From: Variovorax sp. PMC12
GTDB taxonomy: Bacteria > Pseudomonadota > Gammaproteobacteria > Burkholderiales > Burkholderiaceae_C
Assembly: GCF_003019815.1 (NCBI RefSeq)
Contig: NZ_CP027774.1
Coordinates: 682,001 to 746,000 of the forward strand
Reading direction: 5' to 3'
Length of the DNA: 64,000 nucleotides
Shown: one piece after another, positions 34,640-43,349 of the stretch
Position numbering within the stretch: the first letter of the stretch is position 1
Layout of the letters: each line of letters starts with the position of its first letter
Notes under the pieces: generated by a model
Database searches by the model: none
The model's input: only the letters and a program-made list of their open reading frames with translations
Told to the model about the DNA's origin: nothing
Program-made: the position numbers and the translations under genes

Positions 34640-35038
34640 TCAGGCAGGCTTGAACATCGGGATCGCGAAGCCGCCTTCTGCCGGCTTGAAGCTGACCTCG
34701 ACCCGGTCACCGATGCGCAGCGCATCGAGGTCGCAGTCGACGATGTTGGTGAGCATGGTCAGGCCCTCGTCCAGCGTCACGTAGGCGAGCGCATAGGGAA
34801 TGGGCCCCGCCCGCCGCGTCACGCTCACGCTGTAGATCATGCCCTTGCCCGACGCGTCCACCCATTCGGTGTCGCCCAGGCAGTAGGGGCACAGCGCGCG
34901 CGGATACCAGTGCAGCTTCGCACAGGCGGTGCAGCGCTTGATGCGCAGCACGCCTTCCTTCGCGGCACTCCAGTAGGCCTCGGTGGCCGCATCGACAATC
35001 GGCGCGCCCAACGGGCGCTCTTGGTACATCGTGGTCAT
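34640..35038 (-). CDS. DUF35/OB-fold zinc-ribbon partner of a thiolase
   Basis: This 132-residue protein has a zinc ribbon (CTACAKLHWYPRALCPYC, two CxxC pairs, residues about 36-53) and an OB-fold (residues 60-125; GMIYSVSVTRRAGPIPYALAYV). It is the second DUF35 protein of the window. The gene starts one base beyond the thiolase stop at 35040 and ends before the terminator. It should bind the CoA moiety and form a complex with the thiolase-fold protein at 35040-36209. It is clearly diverged from the DUF35 protein at 17413-17874. Confidence 0.8.
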   Translation of the reverse strand: MTTMYQERPLGAPIVDAATEAYWSAAKEGVLRIKRCTACAKLHWYPRALCPYCLGDTEWVDASGKGMIYSVSVTRRAGPIPYALAYVTLDEGLTMLTNIVDCDLDALRIGDRVEVSFKPAEGGFAIPMFKPA

Positions 35039-35039
35039 T

Positions 35040-36209
35040 TCAGCTTCTCTCCATGATCAATGTGGCGCTGCCGTGGCGTGAGCCCAGCAGGCCGCCGGTG
35101 CCTTGGGCCAGCGCAAGGCGGCAGTCGGGCACCTGCACCTTGGGGTGCGCTTCGCCGCGCAACTGGCGAACCGCCTCGATCACCTTGGTGATGCCGCCGC
35201 GGTTGGCCGGATGGTTGTTGCACAGGCCGCCGCCGTCGGTGTTGAACGGGAGCTTGCCGATGCCGGAGATGAGGTTGCCGTCCATCACGAACCTGCCGCC
35301 TTCGCCTTTCCTGCAGAAGCCCAGGTCTTCCAGCTGCATCAGCACGGTGATGGTGAAGCTGTCGTAGATCGACGCGTATTGAATGTCCGCCGGCGTCACG
35401 CCCGCCTCCGCGAATGCGATGGGGCCCGACACGGCCGCGCCCGAGTAGGTGAGGTCGACCTGCCCGTTGGCCTGGCCCTTCACGGTTTCGCCCGCGCCGA
35501 GCACGGTGACGATGGGGCGCTTCAGCGCGCGCGCGATTTCGGGGCGCACCACCAGCAGTGCGCCGCCTCCGTCGCTCACCACGCAGCAGTCGAGCTTGTG
35601 CAGCGGGTCGGAGATCATGGGCGAAGCCAGCACCTCTTCCACCGTGACCGGTTCGCGCAGCATCGCATGCGGGTTGTGCTGCGCATGCGCCGCGGCCGCG
35701 ACCTTGATCCATGCGAGCTGCTCGCTGGTGGTGCCGAACTCGTGCATGTGGCGCGCCGCGGCCAGCGCGTACATGTTGACGGTGACGGGCGCGTAGGGCA
35801 TCTCCCAGGGCACGTCCGGTGTGGCTGCGGTCACGTTGCGCGGACCCGTGCCCACGGTGCTGGCCTCGCTGCGCGGGCGGCCGGCCAGCGTGATCAGCGC
35901 TACGTTGCACTTGCCCGCGGCAATCGCCTGCGCCGCGTGGGAGACCTGGATCAGGTAGGCGGAGCCGCCCGTGTCGGTGGTGTCGACATGGCGCACCTTC
36001 AGCCCGAGGTAGTCGACCATGCTGAGCGGCCCGAGGCCGGGCGCGTCGCCGGCGCAGAAGTAGCCGTCGACGTCCTGCAGCGACAGGCCGGCGTCGGCCA
36101 GCGCGCCGCGTGCGCATTCGGCGTGCAGCTGCGCCACGGTCTTGTCGGGCGCCTTGCGCGTGGGGTGTTCGAAAGCGCCCGCGATGCAGGCCTGTCGTTT
36201 GATGCTCAT
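35040..36209 (-). CDS. Thiolase-fold lipid-transfer-type protein, probably aldolase-like
   Basis: This 389-residue thiolase superfamily protein starts MSIKRQACIAGAFEHPTRKAPD. The loop where thiolases carry the nucleophilic Cys reads VDTTDTGGSAYLIQVSHA, with no Cys. C-terminal loops IYDSFTIT and NTDGGGLCNNHPANRGG are kept. Loss of the Cys together with a coupled DUF35 gene resembles the Ltp2-type retro-aldolases of steroid side-chain catabolism more than ketothiolases. It is divergent from the MatB-like operon, 136 bases apart with an operator between them. The aldolase reading is inference. Confidence 0.75.
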   Translation of the reverse strand: MSIKRQACIAGAFEHPTRKAPDKTVAQLHAECARGALADAGLSLQDVDGYFCAGDAPGLGPLSMVDYLGLKVRHVDTTDTGGSAYLIQVSHAAQAIAAGKCNVALITLAGRPRSEASTVGTGPRNVTAATPDVPWEMPYAPVTVNMYALAAARHMHEFGTTSEQLAWIKVAAAAHAQHNPHAMLREPVTVEEVLASPMISDPLHKLDCCVVSDGGGALLVVRPEIARALKRPIVTVLGAGETVKGQANGQVDLTYSGAAVSGPIAFAEAGVTPADIQYASIYDSFTITVLMQLEDLGFCRKGEGGRFVMDGNLISGIGKLPFNTDGGGLCNNHPANRGGITKVIEAVRQLRGEAHPKVQVPDCRLALAQGTGGLLGSRHGSATLIMERS

Positions 36210-36274
36210 TGATTGCTCCGTGTTCTTGCCCGTGCGGGGCCATGAAATCGACCGGATCCAGCGTCTCGCAAGGC

Positions 36275-36317
36275 TTGACGGTGTTTCGGTCTCATCATTA
36301 TCATTGGTTCAACCAAA
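36275..36317 (+). promoter_or_regulatory. Promoter with operator for the MatB-like ligase operon
   Basis: TTGACG (36275-36280), an 18-base spacer and TATCAT (36299-36304) are followed in register by ATTGGTTCAACCAAA (36303-36317). The predicted start point is near 36311, inside the operator. The thiolase gene (start 36209) diverges from the same region and might share the site. Confidence 0.75.
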
Positions 36318-36345
36318 ATAAATCAATACGCAAACGCGTTCAGCG

Positions 36346-37920
36346 ATGAACCAGAACCTCTACGCTCAGTTCGAGCAGCGCTTTCCGCACGACGACGGTG
36401 CGCCCGCCATGGTGTTGCCGGGCGGGCGGCTCTACACCTACGGCCACTTGAAGAGCGAAAGCGCGCGCTACGCGCGGCTGCTCACGTCGCTGGGCGCGCA
36501 GCCCGGCGACCGCATCGCGGTGCAGGTGGAAAAGTCGGCTTCGGCCGTCTTCCTGTACCTGGGCGCGCTGCGCGCCGGTTGCGTCTTCGTGCCGATGAAT
36601 CCCGCCTACCAAAGCGGTGAACTGGCCCACTTGCTGGGGGACGCGCGGCCGCATGTGTTCGTGGTCCGCCCGCAGGCCGCGGCCCAGGGGCGTGTGCTGG
36701 CCGCGGCGGCCGGCGTGCCCCATGTACTTGTACTGGGCGATGACGGGGAAGGCGAAATTGCGCAGGCGGCGGCCCGGCAGGTGCCGCGCTCGGCCATCGC
36801 GCAGCGCAGCGCCGACGACCTTGCGGCAATCCTGTACACGTCCGGCACGACGGGGCGGCCCAAGGGCGCGATGCTGACACACCGCAACCTGGGCGTGGGC
36901 GTGAGCACGCTGCATCGGTTCTGGGCGTTCGAGCCCGGCGACGTGCTGCTGCACATCCTGCCGATCTATCACTTCCACGGCCTGTTCGTTGCCTTGCACT
37001 GTGCACTGTGGAACGGCAGCGCGATGCGGTTCGAGCCGCGATTCGATGCCGCGCGCGCCGTCGCGCTGCTCTCGTCGAGCACCGTGTGCATGGGCGTGCC
37101 GACGCATTACGTCCGCATGCTCGGCGAACCCGGGCTCGACGTCGCCGCATGCCGCGGCATGCGGCTGTTCGTCTCGGGCTCGGCTCCCTTGCTGGCGGAC
37201 ACCTTCAACGCGTTCCGGCGACGCAGCGGCCACGCCATCCTCGAGCGCTACGGCATGACGGAGGGCGGCATGTTCGCGTCCAACCCCTACCTCGGGGAGC
37301 GCCGCTGCGGCACGGTGGGCCGTGCGCTGCCCGGTGTATCTCTGCGCGTGGTCGATGCCGGGGGCGCGTCGGCTGCGCCGGGAGAGACGGGGCAGATCCA
37401 GGTGAGGGGCGCCAACGTCTTCGCCGGTTATTGGCGGCTGCCGGAGAAGACCTCCGAAGAGCACACGGTCGACGGCTTCTTCAAGACCGGCGACCTGGGC
37501 CGGTTGAGCGAAGACGGCTACCTCACCATCGTGGGGCGCGACAAGGACCTCGTCATTTCGGGCGGACTCAACGTCTACCCCAAGGAAATCGAGGAGGTCA
37601 TCGACGCGTTACCGGGCGTGCGAGAGTCGGCCGTCATCGGGCTGGCGCATCCGGACTTCGGCGAAGCGGTGGTTGCCGTGGTGGTGCGCGATACGTCGAT
37701 CGACTGCACCGCGGTCCCGCAGGCCGCGGACGTTGTCGGTGCGGTGAAGGCCAGCCTGGCGGCGTTCAAGGTGCCCAAGACCGTTCATTTCGTCGAGGAA
37801 CTGCCCCGCAACACGATGGGCAAGGTGCAGAAGAACCTGCTGCGCGAACGCTTTGCTCCCGGCCCGGGTGCAAGTGCAGCAAAGAACACCAGAAAGAAGA
37901 GACAACATGACCCCGCATGA
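36346..37920 (+). CDS. MatB-like malonyl-CoA synthetase or related acyl-CoA ligase
   Basis: This 524-residue ANL-superfamily ligase has a P-loop-like motif ILYTSGTTGRPKGAML (about residue 163), ERYGMTEGGMFASNPY (adenylate motif), TGDLGRLSEDGYLTIVGRDKD and the catalytic Lys region NTMGKVQKNLL. The N-terminal part and the ERYGMTE..SNPY..G stretch are like MatB, which ligates malonate or methylmalonate to CoA. A related short dicarboxylate or aliphatic acid is also possible. It is the first gene of the plus-strand operon D and overlaps the next ligase by 14 bases. No strong ribosome-binding site precedes ATG 36346. Confidence 0.72.
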   Translation: MNQNLYAQFEQRFPHDDGAPAMVLPGGRLYTYGHLKSESARYARLLTSLGAQPGDRIAVQVEKSASAVFLYLGALRAGCVFVPMNPAYQSGELAHLLGDARPHVFVVRPQAAAQGRVLAAAAGVPHVLVLGDDGEGEIAQAAARQVPRSAIAQRSADDLAAILYTSGTTGRPKGAMLTHRNLGVGVSTLHRFWAFEPGDVLLHILPIYHFHGLFVALHCALWNGSAMRFEPRFDAARAVALLSSSTVCMGVPTHYVRMLGEPGLDVAACRGMRLFVSGSAPLLADTFNAFRRRSGHAILERYGMTEGGMFASNPYLGERRCGTVGRALPGVSLRVVDAGGASAAPGETGQIQVRGANVFAGYWRLPEKTSEEHTVDGFFKTGDLGRLSEDGYLTIVGRDKDLVISGGLNVYPKEIEEVIDALPGVRESAVIGLAHPDFGEAVVAVVVRDTSIDCTAVPQAADVVGAVKASLAAFKVPKTVHFVEELPRNTMGKVQKNLLRERFAPGPGASAAKNTRKKRQHDPA

Positions 37921-39550
37921 GCTCAGCACGTGGCCGCACAGCTTGCCGCGCGACATCGATATCCCACCCACCAACCTGTGTGCCAACCTCCTGGTGTCGG
38001 CCATGCGCTACCCCGACAGGGCCGTGCTGGTCGACGACTTCGGCAGCCTCGGCTACGCCGAGCTGGTCGATCAGGTCGAGCGCATCGCAGCCTTCCTGCA
38101 GAACGAACTGGGTGTGCAGCGCGGCGACCGGGTGCTGATCTACCTGCAGAACGGACGCGGCTGGATCGCGGCCTACTTCGCCATCCTGCGCATCAATGCG
38201 GTCGTGGTGCCGGTGAATCCGATGAACAGGCGCGACGAGCTACCGCACTACCTCAGCGACACGGGCGCGGTGGCTGCCTTCTGCAGCGCAGACAACGTGG
38301 CGGAACTGCTTGCCGCGCCCGCGGCCCAGCAGCTGCGCCGCGTGATCGTGGTGGGCAACCCGGGGCCGGCCGAGATGCAGCCCGAATCCGCGCAAGGTCC
38401 GTCGCGCACGACAGGCCTGCGCCGCGTGCTCGCCGCGGCCTCCGGCGCGTTGCAGCCGCTGGAGCATCTGCCGGACGCGCTGGCCCTCATTCTCTACAGC
38501 TCGGGCTCCACCGGTGCGCCCAAGGGCTGCATGCACACCCACCGCACGCTCATGGCCAGCACCGTGATCGTCGCGCACTGGATGGGGCTGGTGCCGCACT
38601 CGGTCCAGCTGGTGGCGCTGCCTTACTTCCACATCACGGGCATGCAGAACCTGATGAACGCGCCCATCTACGGCGGCGGCACGCTGGTGTTGATGAAGCG
38701 CTGGAACCGCGACGAAGCCGCGGAGCTCATCGCGCGCCACCGCGTGAGCCATTGGACGGCGATGCCGACGATGGTGATCGACTTTCTCTCGAGCCCGCAC
38801 CTTGCGGAATACGACCTGAGCTCCGTGCGGCGCATCGGCGGCGGCGGAGCAGGCATGCCCGAGGCGGTGGGCGAACGCCTGAAGGCGCTGACGGGGCTGG
38901 ACTTCCTGGAAGGCTACGGCCTCTCGGAGACCGCGCACGTGTCGGGCAATCCGCCTGCCGCGTTCAAACGGCAGTGCCTGGGCGTGCCGCTGTTCAACAC
39001 GGACCTGCGCATCGTCGACCCCGACACGCTGGCCGAGCTGCCGCCCGGCGAGGTGGGTGAGATCGTGATGGCGGGGCCGCAGGTGTTCGTCGGCTACTGG
39101 CGCAACGAGGAGGCCACGCGCACCGCCACGCTGGAGATGAACGGCAAGCGCTTCGTGCGCAGCGGTGACCTCGGCCGGCGCGACGAGGAGGGCTACTTCT
39201 TCATCGTCGACCGCCTCAAGCGCATGGTCAACGCGTCGGGCTACAAGGTCTGGCCGGCGGAGGTGGAGGCGATGCTTCACGAGCACCCGGCCATCGCCGA
39301 GGCATGCGTGATAGCGGCCGTCGACGCCTACCGCGGGGAGACGGTGAAGGCGGTGGTCGTGTTGCGCGATGCGCAGGCCGGCGTGCGAGAGGCCGACATC
39401 ATCGAGTGGGCCCGCAACAAGATGGCCGCCTACAAGTACCCGCGCCTGGTCGAGTTCGTCGCGGAACTGCCGAAGTCGCCTACCGGAAAGATCGCCTGGC
39501 GCCAGCTGCAGGACGCCGAGCGCGCGAAAACCCTGCGTGCCGCGGCTTGA
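37907..39550 (+). CDS. FadD-type acyl-CoA ligase
   Basis: This 547-residue ANL ligase has LILYSSGSTGAPKGCMHTH, LEGYGLSETAHVS, SGDLGRRDEEGYFFIVDRLKR and the catalytic Lys segment KSPTGKIAWRQL. It activates a carboxylic acid to its CoA ester through an acyl-adenylate. The central segment (PTMVIDFLSS, GGGGAGMPEAV, LEGYG) closely resembles the broken ligase at 60605-60954. The gene starts within the end of the MatB-like gene, so the two are coupled. ATG 37907 was selected; an upstream in-frame start would overlap the previous gene further. Substrate unknown. Confidence 0.82.
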   Translation: MTPHELSTWPHSLPRDIDIPPTNLCANLLVSAMRYPDRAVLVDDFGSLGYAELVDQVERIAAFLQNELGVQRGDRVLIYLQNGRGWIAAYFAILRINAVVVPVNPMNRRDELPHYLSDTGAVAAFCSADNVAELLAAPAAQQLRRVIVVGNPGPAEMQPESAQGPSRTTGLRRVLAAASGALQPLEHLPDALALILYSSGSTGAPKGCMHTHRTLMASTVIVAHWMGLVPHSVQLVALPYFHITGMQNLMNAPIYGGGTLVLMKRWNRDEAAELIARHRVSHWTAMPTMVIDFLSSPHLAEYDLSSVRRIGGGGAGMPEAVGERLKALTGLDFLEGYGLSETAHVSGNPPAAFKRQCLGVPLFNTDLRIVDPDTLAELPPGEVGEIVMAGPQVFVGYWRNEEATRTATLEMNGKRFVRSGDLGRRDEEGYFFIVDRLKRMVNASGYKVWPAEVEAMLHEHPAIAEACVIAAVDAYRGETVKAVVVLRDAQAGVREADIIEWARNKMAAYKYPRLVEFVAELPKSPTGKIAWRQLQDAERAKTLRAAA

Positions 39551-39588
39551 TGCCGGCGCGCAATCCAAATCTCATTGGTTCAACCAAA
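39547..39588 (+). promoter_or_regulatory. Internal promoter with operator before the SDR gene
   Basis: ATTGGTTCAACCAAA (39574-39588) is identical to the site at 36303. A -10-like TCTCAT (39570-39575) overlaps it in the usual register, and TTGATG (39547-39552) lies 17 bases upstream, overlapping the ligase stop. This suggests a second regulated promoter within operon D. Confidence 0.65.
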
Positions 39589-39607
39589 CTAAAGCAACAG
39601 GATTTTC

Positions 39608-40381
39608 ATGCAGAATCTAGTCACTCTGGAAGGCCGCACGATCGTCGTCACCGGCGCGGGGCAGGGCATTGGCAAGGCCATTGCTGAGCTGGTCGTCGAC
39701 CTGGGCGGCAACGTGGTTGCCGTCGACCTGAATCCCGATACGCTCAAGTCCGCGATGGCAGAGCTTCCTTCGGCGCGCGTGCAGCAGGTGGTCGGCAGCG
39801 TCACCGACGCGGCGCTGGCGGCCAGCGCGGTCGAGGAAGCGGTGGCCCGCTTCGGCGGCGTGCACGGCCTTGTCAACAACGCGGGCATCACACGCCCCGC
39901 CATGATCGAGAAGATGACGGCCCAGCAGTGGCAGGACGTGATCGATGTGCACCTGACCGGCACCTTCTTCTGGCTCCAGGCCGTGGGCCGCCACATGGTG
40001 TCGCGGGCCAAGAGCGGAGACACCAGCGGTGGCGCCATCGTCAACATTTCCTCGGACGCGGGCCGCAAGGGCTCCATCGGCCAGGTCAACTACGCCGCCG
40101 CCAAGGCGGGCATGCTCGGCGTCACCATGACGGCGGCGCGCGAATGGGGAAAGTACAACATACGCACCAACTCGATCTGCTTCGGCGTGGTCGAGACGCC
40201 AATGACCGAGGTGGTGCGCGGCGAGAAATTCCGTGACGGCATGCTGGCGCAGATTCCACTGGGTCGCTGGTCGACGCCGCAGGAAGTGGTGAAGACGGTG
40301 TGCTTCCTGATGTCCGATGCCGCCTCGTACATCACCGGGCAGCACCTGGGGGTGAACGGCGGCTTCCACATCAGCCTGTAG
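39608..40381 (+). CDS. Short-chain dehydrogenase/reductase
   Basis: This 257-residue classical SDR has the NAD(P) motif TGAGQGIG (residues 15-22), NNAG, catalytic Ser in VNISSDAG and the Tyr-x3-Lys in VNYAAAKAG, and the C-terminal GQHLGVNGGFH. The Asp after beta-strand 2 (VVAVDLN) favours NAD(H). It likely oxidises a 3-hydroxyacyl-CoA or ring hydroxyl in the pathway. It begins a part of operon D that has its own operator, 20 bases upstream of the start. The next gene begins 10 bases downstream. Confidence 0.8.
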   Translation: MQNLVTLEGRTIVVTGAGQGIGKAIAELVVDLGGNVVAVDLNPDTLKSAMAELPSARVQQVVGSVTDAALAASAVEEAVARFGGVHGLVNNAGITRPAMIEKMTAQQWQDVIDVHLTGTFFWLQAVGRHMVSRAKSGDTSGGAIVNISSDAGRKGSIGQVNYAAAKAGMLGVTMTAAREWGKYNIRTNSICFGVVETPMTEVVRGEKFRDGMLAQIPLGRWSTPQEVVKTVCFLMSDAASYITGQHLGVNGGFHISL

Positions 40382-40391
40382 GCGCCCGACC

Positions 40392-41360
40392 GTGAAGACG
40401 CGCCTCACCGAACTGCTCGGTATACGCTATCCGATCGTGCAGGGCGGCATGCAGTGGGTCGGCCGCGCCGAGATGGCCTCGGCCGTATCGAACGCTGGCG
40501 GCCTGGGCATGCTCACGGCGCTCACGCAGCCCACGCCCGAGGACCTGGCGCGCGAAATAGAGCGCTGCCGCGGCATGACGGACAAGCCCTTCGGCGTGAA
40601 CGTGACCATGCTGCGCAGCGTGAATCCTCCTCCCTACGAGCGCATCTTCGCCACCATCGTCGAGAGCGGCGTGAAGGTCGTCGAGACCGCAGGCAACGTG
40701 CCCGCCGAGGTGGTCGCCCTGCTCAAGCGCAGCGGCATCGCCGTGCTGCACAAGTGCACCTCGGTGCGCCACGCGGTGGCCGCGGAAAAGCGCGGCGTGG
40801 ATGTCATCAGCATCGACGGCTTCGAATGTGCCGGCCATCCGGGCGAGGACGATGTGCCCGGGCTGGTGCTGATCCCCGCCGCCACGCGTGCGCTTGAAAT
40901 CCCCGTCATCGCCTCGGGCGGCATTGCCGATGGACGCGGCATGGCCGCCGCGCTGGTGCTGGGCGCCGAGGGCGTGAACATGGGCACGCGCTTCGTCTGC
41001 ACGCAGGAGGCGCCTGTGCACGACGCCATCAAGCAGGCGCTGGTGAATGGCAGCGAGCGCGACACGCGTCTGATTTTCCGCAGCATGGGCAACACCGCGC
41101 GCGTGTTCGCGAATGCAGTTGCGAACGAGGTCATCGCCACCGAGCGGCGCCCCGGCGGCTGCGCCTTCGAAGACGTTCGCGCGCTGGTGTCCGGCGCGCG
41201 CGGCAAGGCTGCGCTCGAATCCGGCGAAGTGGACGCCGGTCCCGTCTGGGCTGGCCAGGTGATCGGATTGATCGACGACGTGCCGACGTGCGCAGCCTTG
41301 CTGGAGCGCATGGTGGCCGAGTGCCGCCAGCAACTGGCACGCGCGGCTGCATTCTTCTAG
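40392..41360 (+). CDS. NMO/2-nitropropane-dioxygenase-like flavoprotein
   Basis: This 322-residue TIM-barrel flavoprotein has IRYPIVQGGMQWVGRAEMASAV, ALTQPTPEDL, FGVNVTML, FECAGHPGED and the phosphate-binding IPVIASGGIADGRGMAAAL with GAEGVNMGTRF. This is the nitronate-monooxygenase family, which also includes enoyl-CoA reductases such as IpdC of steroid ring degradation. Within a CoA-thioester operon next to IpdAB-like genes, the second role is more likely than nitronate oxidation. The start is GTG 40392, giving MKTRLTELLGIRYP. The reaction remains inference. Confidence 0.75.
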   Translation: MKTRLTELLGIRYPIVQGGMQWVGRAEMASAVSNAGGLGMLTALTQPTPEDLAREIERCRGMTDKPFGVNVTMLRSVNPPPYERIFATIVESGVKVVETAGNVPAEVVALLKRSGIAVLHKCTSVRHAVAAEKRGVDVISIDGFECAGHPGEDDVPGLVLIPAATRALEIPVIASGGIADGRGMAAALVLGAEGVNMGTRFVCTQEAPVHDAIKQALVNGSERDTRLIFRSMGNTARVFANAVANEVIATERRPGGCAFEDVRALVSGARGKAALESGEVDAGPVWAGQVIGLIDDVPTCAALLERMVAECRQQLARAAAFF

Positions 41361-41481
41361 GGCCGCCGACTCGCATGCGAGATCGTGGCACCGAAGCGCT
41401 TGCAGGCTTCATCCGCGCGCACGGCCGACGTTCACAGGGGCGGTGCCGTGCCCGGATTCATTTCTCTCCAAGGACCAGACC

Positions 41482-42519
41482 ATGTTCATGCCCCCCGACA
41501 GCAGACTGCATCTCGATCCGCAGGACGAGTACACCCACACGCCCGAAGCGGCCGGCAACTACAACGAGAGCATGTACTTCAACGCCTTCGACACGGCGCG
41601 AGGCATCGGCGCGTGGATGCGCCTGGGCAACCGGCCCAACGAAGGCCATGCCGAGATGACATGCTGCGTGTACCTGCCCGACGGACGCGTCGGCTTCATG
41701 TACGGGCGCCCGCCCATCTCCCACAACGAGGCCATGGACGCGGGAGGCCTGCGCTTCGAGGTGCTGGAGCCCTTCAAGCGCCTGCGCGTGAGCTACGAGG
41801 GCGAGCTGTTGATCATGGACGACCCGCATGCCATGGCCGACCCCGGCAGTGCCTTCAAACGGTATCCGAAGCGGCGCGCCGCCATCTCGCTCGACTACGA
41901 GGGCATCTCGCCGATGCACGGTGGGGAAATCGTGGCGCTCGACGGCAGCCGGTTCGAGCTCGATCCCGAGCACTCGGTCTACCGCGGCCATACCGAGCAG
42001 AACATGGCGGTGCGCGGCCACATCACCGTGGACGGCGTGCGCCACGAGATCGACGGCTTCGGGTACCGCGACAAGTCGTGGGGGCCGCGCCACTGGCACA
42101 GCTTCTATTGGTACAAGTGGCTCCCCGTCACATTCGATCGCGGTTTCGGCGTGCTGCTGTCCGTCAAGGGACGCAAGGGCGGCCTGCCCAACAACGTGAG
42201 CGGCAACGTGCTGCGCAACGGCCGCTACGAACCGGTGCTCGAAGGCCGCATCGCGACCGTCTACGACGACAAGTACTACCCGGTGCGCTTCACCGCGCTG
42301 GTTCGCACCGCGGAGCGCAGCTACACGCTCGAAGGCGAGGTCGGCGCGCTGGTGCCGCTGCGCCACAAGAGCGCCAGCGGGGAGCCGGGCGCCTACACCC
42401 GCATCACCGAAGGCATCACCACCTACCGGTGCGAGGGGCGCACCGCGCTGAGCATGTCGGAGTATTGCGACGTGATGGTCAATGGCACGCCGGTCTCGGT
42501 GCTGGAGGAGCCCGCATGA
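41482..42519 (+). CDS. CrtC/AttH-like lipocalin-fold protein
   Basis: This 345-residue protein without signal peptide is rich in beta strands. The mid-protein motif GFGYRDKSWGPRHWHSFYWY resembles the RDHSWGxR motif of the CrtC/AttH (hydroxyneurosporene hydratase-like, tandem lipocalin) superfamily, in which DUF7064-type proteins of unknown role also fall. I therefore call it by fold only. It sits between the NMO-like gene and a PaaG-like crotonase, overlapping the crotonase start by four bases (ATGA), so it is part of the pathway. It might hydrate, cyclise or bind a hydrophobic intermediate. ATG 41482 follows an AAGGA site; a further in-frame start exists upstream. Confidence 0.6.
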   Translation: MFMPPDSRLHLDPQDEYTHTPEAAGNYNESMYFNAFDTARGIGAWMRLGNRPNEGHAEMTCCVYLPDGRVGFMYGRPPISHNEAMDAGGLRFEVLEPFKRLRVSYEGELLIMDDPHAMADPGSAFKRYPKRRAAISLDYEGISPMHGGEIVALDGSRFELDPEHSVYRGHTEQNMAVRGHITVDGVRHEIDGFGYRDKSWGPRHWHSFYWYKWLPVTFDRGFGVLLSVKGRKGGLPNNVSGNVLRNGRYEPVLEGRIATVYDDKYYPVRFTALVRTAERSYTLEGEVGALVPLRHKSASGEPGAYTRITEGITTYRCEGRTALSMSEYCDVMVNGTPVSVLEEPA

Positions 42520-43310
42520 ACACGCTGGTCTACGCTGTGGAAGACGGCGTCGCGACGCTGACGCTGAACCGGCCCGAATCGAAGAACGCGATCAGCCCCG
42601 AGATGGCCGACGAATTGGGCGAGCTGCTGGCGCGCATTCGTGCGGACGATGCGGTGCGTGTGCTCGTCGTCACGGGTGCGGGCGGCGCCTTCTGCGCCGG
42701 TGGCGACGTCAAGGCGATGGGCGAGGGTGGCCCGCGCACGCCCGAGCAGCGGCGTGCCGGCATGGCGCGCTATACGCGCATCTGCACCGAGCTGATGGCG
42801 CTCGACCGGCCGGTGATCGCGGCGGTCGACGGCGTGGCCTTCGGCGCGGGTTTCAGCATCGCGCTGATGTGCGACATCGTGCTGCTGAGCGATCGCGCGC
42901 GGCTGTGCATGGTGTTCCAGCGCATCGGCCTGGTGCCGGACATGGGGGCCTACTACACGCTGCCGCGCGTGGTGGGCCTGCAGCGTGCGAAGGAGCTGAT
43001 TTTCTCCGCGCGGGAGATCGACGCGGCCGAGGCGCGGCAGCTGGGCATCGCGATGGAGGTGCTGCCCGCCGAGAACCTGATGCCGCGCGCACTTGCCATT
43101 GCGCGCAGCTTTGCCGGGGCCTCGCCCGTGGCCATGAGCGTCTCCAAGCGGGCGCTCCAAAGCTCGCTCGGCAGCGACCTGCCGACCATGCTGGAGATCG
43201 AAGCCGCGGGCCAGGCGCTGGCTTCCAACAGCGAGTACGCCAAGGAAGCGGTGCGCCGCTTTGCCTCGCGCGAGCCCGCCCAGTTCCGCTGGCCGGCGGC
43301 AGGCTCGTGA
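42516..43310 (+). CDS. PaaG-like crotonase, probably an enoyl-CoA isomerase
   Basis: This 264-residue crotonase-fold protein has AFCAGGDVKAMGEGG (oxyanion-hole loop). The two hydratase glutamates are absent: the usual GGxxE site reads FGAGFSIALMCD, and the second site reads CMVFQRIGLVPDMG. The Asp in LVPDMG matches the catalytic Asp of PaaG-type delta3-delta2 isomerases. It therefore probably shifts a double bond rather than adding water. It is translationally coupled to the CrtC/AttH-like gene. Start ATG 42516. Confidence 0.78.
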   Translation: MNTLVYAVEDGVATLTLNRPESKNAISPEMADELGELLARIRADDAVRVLVVTGAGGAFCAGGDVKAMGEGGPRTPEQRRAGMARYTRICTELMALDRPVIAAVDGVAFGAGFSIALMCDIVLLSDRARLCMVFQRIGLVPDMGAYYTLPRVVGLQRAKELIFSAREIDAAEARQLGIAMEVLPAENLMPRALAIARSFAGASPVAMSVSKRALQSSLGSDLPTMLEIEAAGQALASNSEYAKEAVRRFASREPAQFRWPAAGS

Positions 43311-43349
43311 ACATCACATCGCTCCACACTGAAACACAAGGAACAGCAG

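Noticed and set aside
40392..41360. Nitronate detoxification by the NMO-like enzyme
   Set aside because: The family name alone suggests it, but location among acyl-CoA genes near an IpdAB-like pair makes an enoyl-CoA reductase-like role more likely.
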